From contig JACQYU010000079.1 in NCBI GenBank assembly GCA_016208065.1, positions 1 to 14,735 of the forward strand: a stretch of DNA of 14,735 nucleotides, in the 5' to 3' direction. The position numbers and the translations under genes are program-made. Source of the stretch: Candidatus Falkowiibacteriota bacterium. Lineage in GTDB: Bacteria; Patescibacteriota; Patescibacteriia; Patescibacteriales; GWC2-42-12. The notes beneath the pieces are model-generated. The model was given only the letters and a program-made list of their open reading frames with translations. It was not told where the DNA came from and did not search any database. Positions 13,647 to 14,735 of this stretch are shown piece after piece. How positions within the stretch are numbered: the first letter of the stretch is position 1; every line of letters starts with the position of its first letter.

Positions 13647-13669
13647 ACAATAAATAATTATGCTATAAT
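13641..13669 (+). promoter_or_regulatory. Promoter of the CorA-like gene, -35 box within a repeat
   Basis: ATGACA (13641-13646, 5 of 6 match), 17 bases, perfect TATAAT (13664-13669), preceded by TGC as an extended -10. Expected transcription start is near 13676, about 20 bases before the ATG at 13697. This is the strongest promoter in the window. Confidence 0.7.
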
Positions 13670-13696
13670 TTATACACCTATAAATTTTATTAAAAT

Positions 13697-14689
13697 ATGC
13701 CAAACTTTAAAAAAATTTCTAAAAACATCCAAGGCCTTGCCATCGCTAACCGGCAAAAAACCCATTCGGTTGACTGGATTAATATTAACAGTCCGGGTAA
13801 GCCGGAAATTGAATATTTAAGAAAAAAATATAATTTTAAATTATCCCAGCTGGCGGCCTCTTCGGCTAAATCAAACTCCCAAAGGCCGATTATCGTCCAT
13901 GAGCTTGACTATATATTTATAATTCTGCATTTTCCGGTCATGGTAAATTCTTCCGGCGATAAAAAAGAAGCCAATGGCCGGATTGTGGCCGCGGAAATTG
14001 AATTCTTTATCGGCCATGGCTTTTTAATAAGCCTGCCTAGCGCGCCCATCGGCCCGCTTAATGATTTTTTTAATTTATGTAAAAAAGACACCGGCTCTCT
14101 TTTGTCTTACGAATTCGGATCTTCGGCCATCCTGCTTTATGAAATTCTGGATAAGCTTCTTAAATACAGCTATGCGCTTTTAGACAACAACAGTATTGCC
14201 ATAAGCCAAGCCGAAAAAATCGTTTTAAACGAAGACCAAAAAAAATCAGCCGCCCTGATTTTAAACCTTAGGCACAACCTGATTAACACCCGTAAAATAA
14301 TGCAAAACCATAAAAATATTATTAAGCAGCTAATGGTTATGGAATCAAGCATTATCACGCGGGAACATCTTAAAAAATATTACGGCGAACTGCTTAACCA
14401 AACGAAAAATATTTGGGAAACCTTGGAAAACCAGAGGGAAATGGTGGAAGTCCTGCATGATTCTTATGAATCAATTTCCAACTACCATTTAGGCAATGTC
14501 ATGAAAATATTGACGATTTTTTACGTAACCTTTTCTTCTTTAGCCTTAATCGCCGCGATTTTCAGCATAAAAGCCGACGGCGGCATGCCGTTTATAAATT
14601 ACGAAAATAGCTTCTGGATAATTTTAGGCATTATGGGCCTGGTCGGCCTGGCCATGCTCTTATTATTTAAAAAGAAAAAGTGGCTGTAA
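13697..14689 (+). CDS. CorA-family (MIT) membrane transport protein lacking the GMN motif
   Basis: The 330-residue product has the CorA plan. A cytoplasmic alpha/beta domain (about 12-140) begins VDWININSPGKPEIEYLRKK. Long helices (about 140-265), including ENQREMVEVLHDSYES, lead into TM1 (about 270-291), TM2 (about 306-324) and the basic tail KKKKWL. CorA proteins are pentameric channels for Mg2+ or other divalent ions. The key GMN tripeptide at the end of TM1 is missing: the sequence reads AAIFSIKADGGMPFINYENSF, where relatives have a version of FGMN followed by MPF. It may therefore differ in ion selectivity, or not transport Mg2+. It is the only plus-strand gene, diverges from the helical protein/ATPase pair, and has its own strong promoter. 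No Shine-Dalgarno sequence is seen. Confidence 0.87.
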   Translation: MPNFKKISKNIQGLAIANRQKTHSVDWININSPGKPEIEYLRKKYNFKLSQLAASSAKSNSQRPIIVHELDYIFIILHFPVMVNSSGDKKEANGRIVAAEIEFFIGHGFLISLPSAPIGPLNDFFNLCKKDTGSLLSYEFGSSAILLYEILDKLLKYSYALLDNNSIAISQAEKIVLNEDQKKSAALILNLRHNLINTRKIMQNHKNIIKQLMVMESSIITREHLKKYYGELLNQTKNIWETLENQREMVEVLHDSYESISNYHLGNVMKILTIFYVTFSSLALIAAIFSIKADGGMPFINYENSFWIILGIMGLVGLAMLLLFKKKKWL

Positions 14690-14716
14690 AACAATAATCA
14701 AAAGTTAACCATTAAT

Positions 14717-14735
14717 AAAAAAACCGGCATCAGCC
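14717..14735 (-). terminator. Possible terminator of a convergent gene, cut by window edge
   Basis: Read on the minus strand, GGC-TGAT-GCCGG is followed by TTTTTTT (14723-14717). If the next two bases beyond the window are GG on the plus strand, the stem becomes CCGGC/GCCGG. It would end a minus-strand gene lying to the right. No plus-strand T-run follows the CorA-like gene within the window. Confidence 0.35.

Overview
The window looks like a chromosomal segment of a Candidate Phyla Radiation (Patescibacteria) bacterium, probably a Parcubacteria-type lineage. The reasons are AT-rich, tightly packed genes, a lipoprotein and a secreted CARDB-repeat protein, a lone membrane-anchored TraG/TraD-like ATPase with a small helical partner, a CorA-like protein ending in KKKKWL, many lysine/isoleucine-rich proteins of unknown function, and start codons without Shine-Dalgarno sequences. 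The lineage is an inference; no rRNA marker is present. The code is standard: long genes are not interrupted by TGA, and of twelve complete genes eleven stop with TAA, one with TAG and none with TGA.

Every gene except the last lies on the minus strand, so transcription runs right to left. From the left: a cut-off gene for an exported protein (1-50); proA for proline synthesis (89-1333); a short region with a frameshifted gene relic; a three-gene envelope operon of lipoprotein, CARDB/carboxypeptidase-regulatory-like secreted protein and a 57-residue protein (5346 down to 1537); a gene-poor 400 bp stretch with a TGA-interrupted small ORF; a small membrane protein and an S51 (peptidase E-like) peptidase (6927 down to 5752); and dnaX (8571 down to 6970), whose last codons are made of the 3' end of a tRNA and are followed by a terminator.

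Further right, a 148 bp AT-rich palindrome separates dnaX from a lipoprotein plus a conserved-looking 221-residue protein (10089 down to 8821). Next come the TraG/TraD-like ATPase (12745-10202) and a helical partner protein (13393-12884). The partner gene is bracketed by GTCATTGCGAG / GAAGCAATCTC-type palindromic repeats. The right-hand pair forms a 197 bp inverted structure whose end supplies the apparent -35 box of the only plus-strand gene, a CorA-family protein that lacks the GMN selectivity motif (13697-14689). The window ends in what may be the terminator of a convergent gene.

How the genes work together: proA (amino acid synthesis), dnaX (replication clamp loader) and the peptidase are housekeeping. 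The lipoprotein/CARDB operon, the second lipoprotein and the lone ATPase with its partner are the candidates for cell-surface or host-contact functions. Intergenic regions hold most of the unusual material: palindromes, gene relics, a tRNA scar, and promoters that sit almost on top of the start codons.
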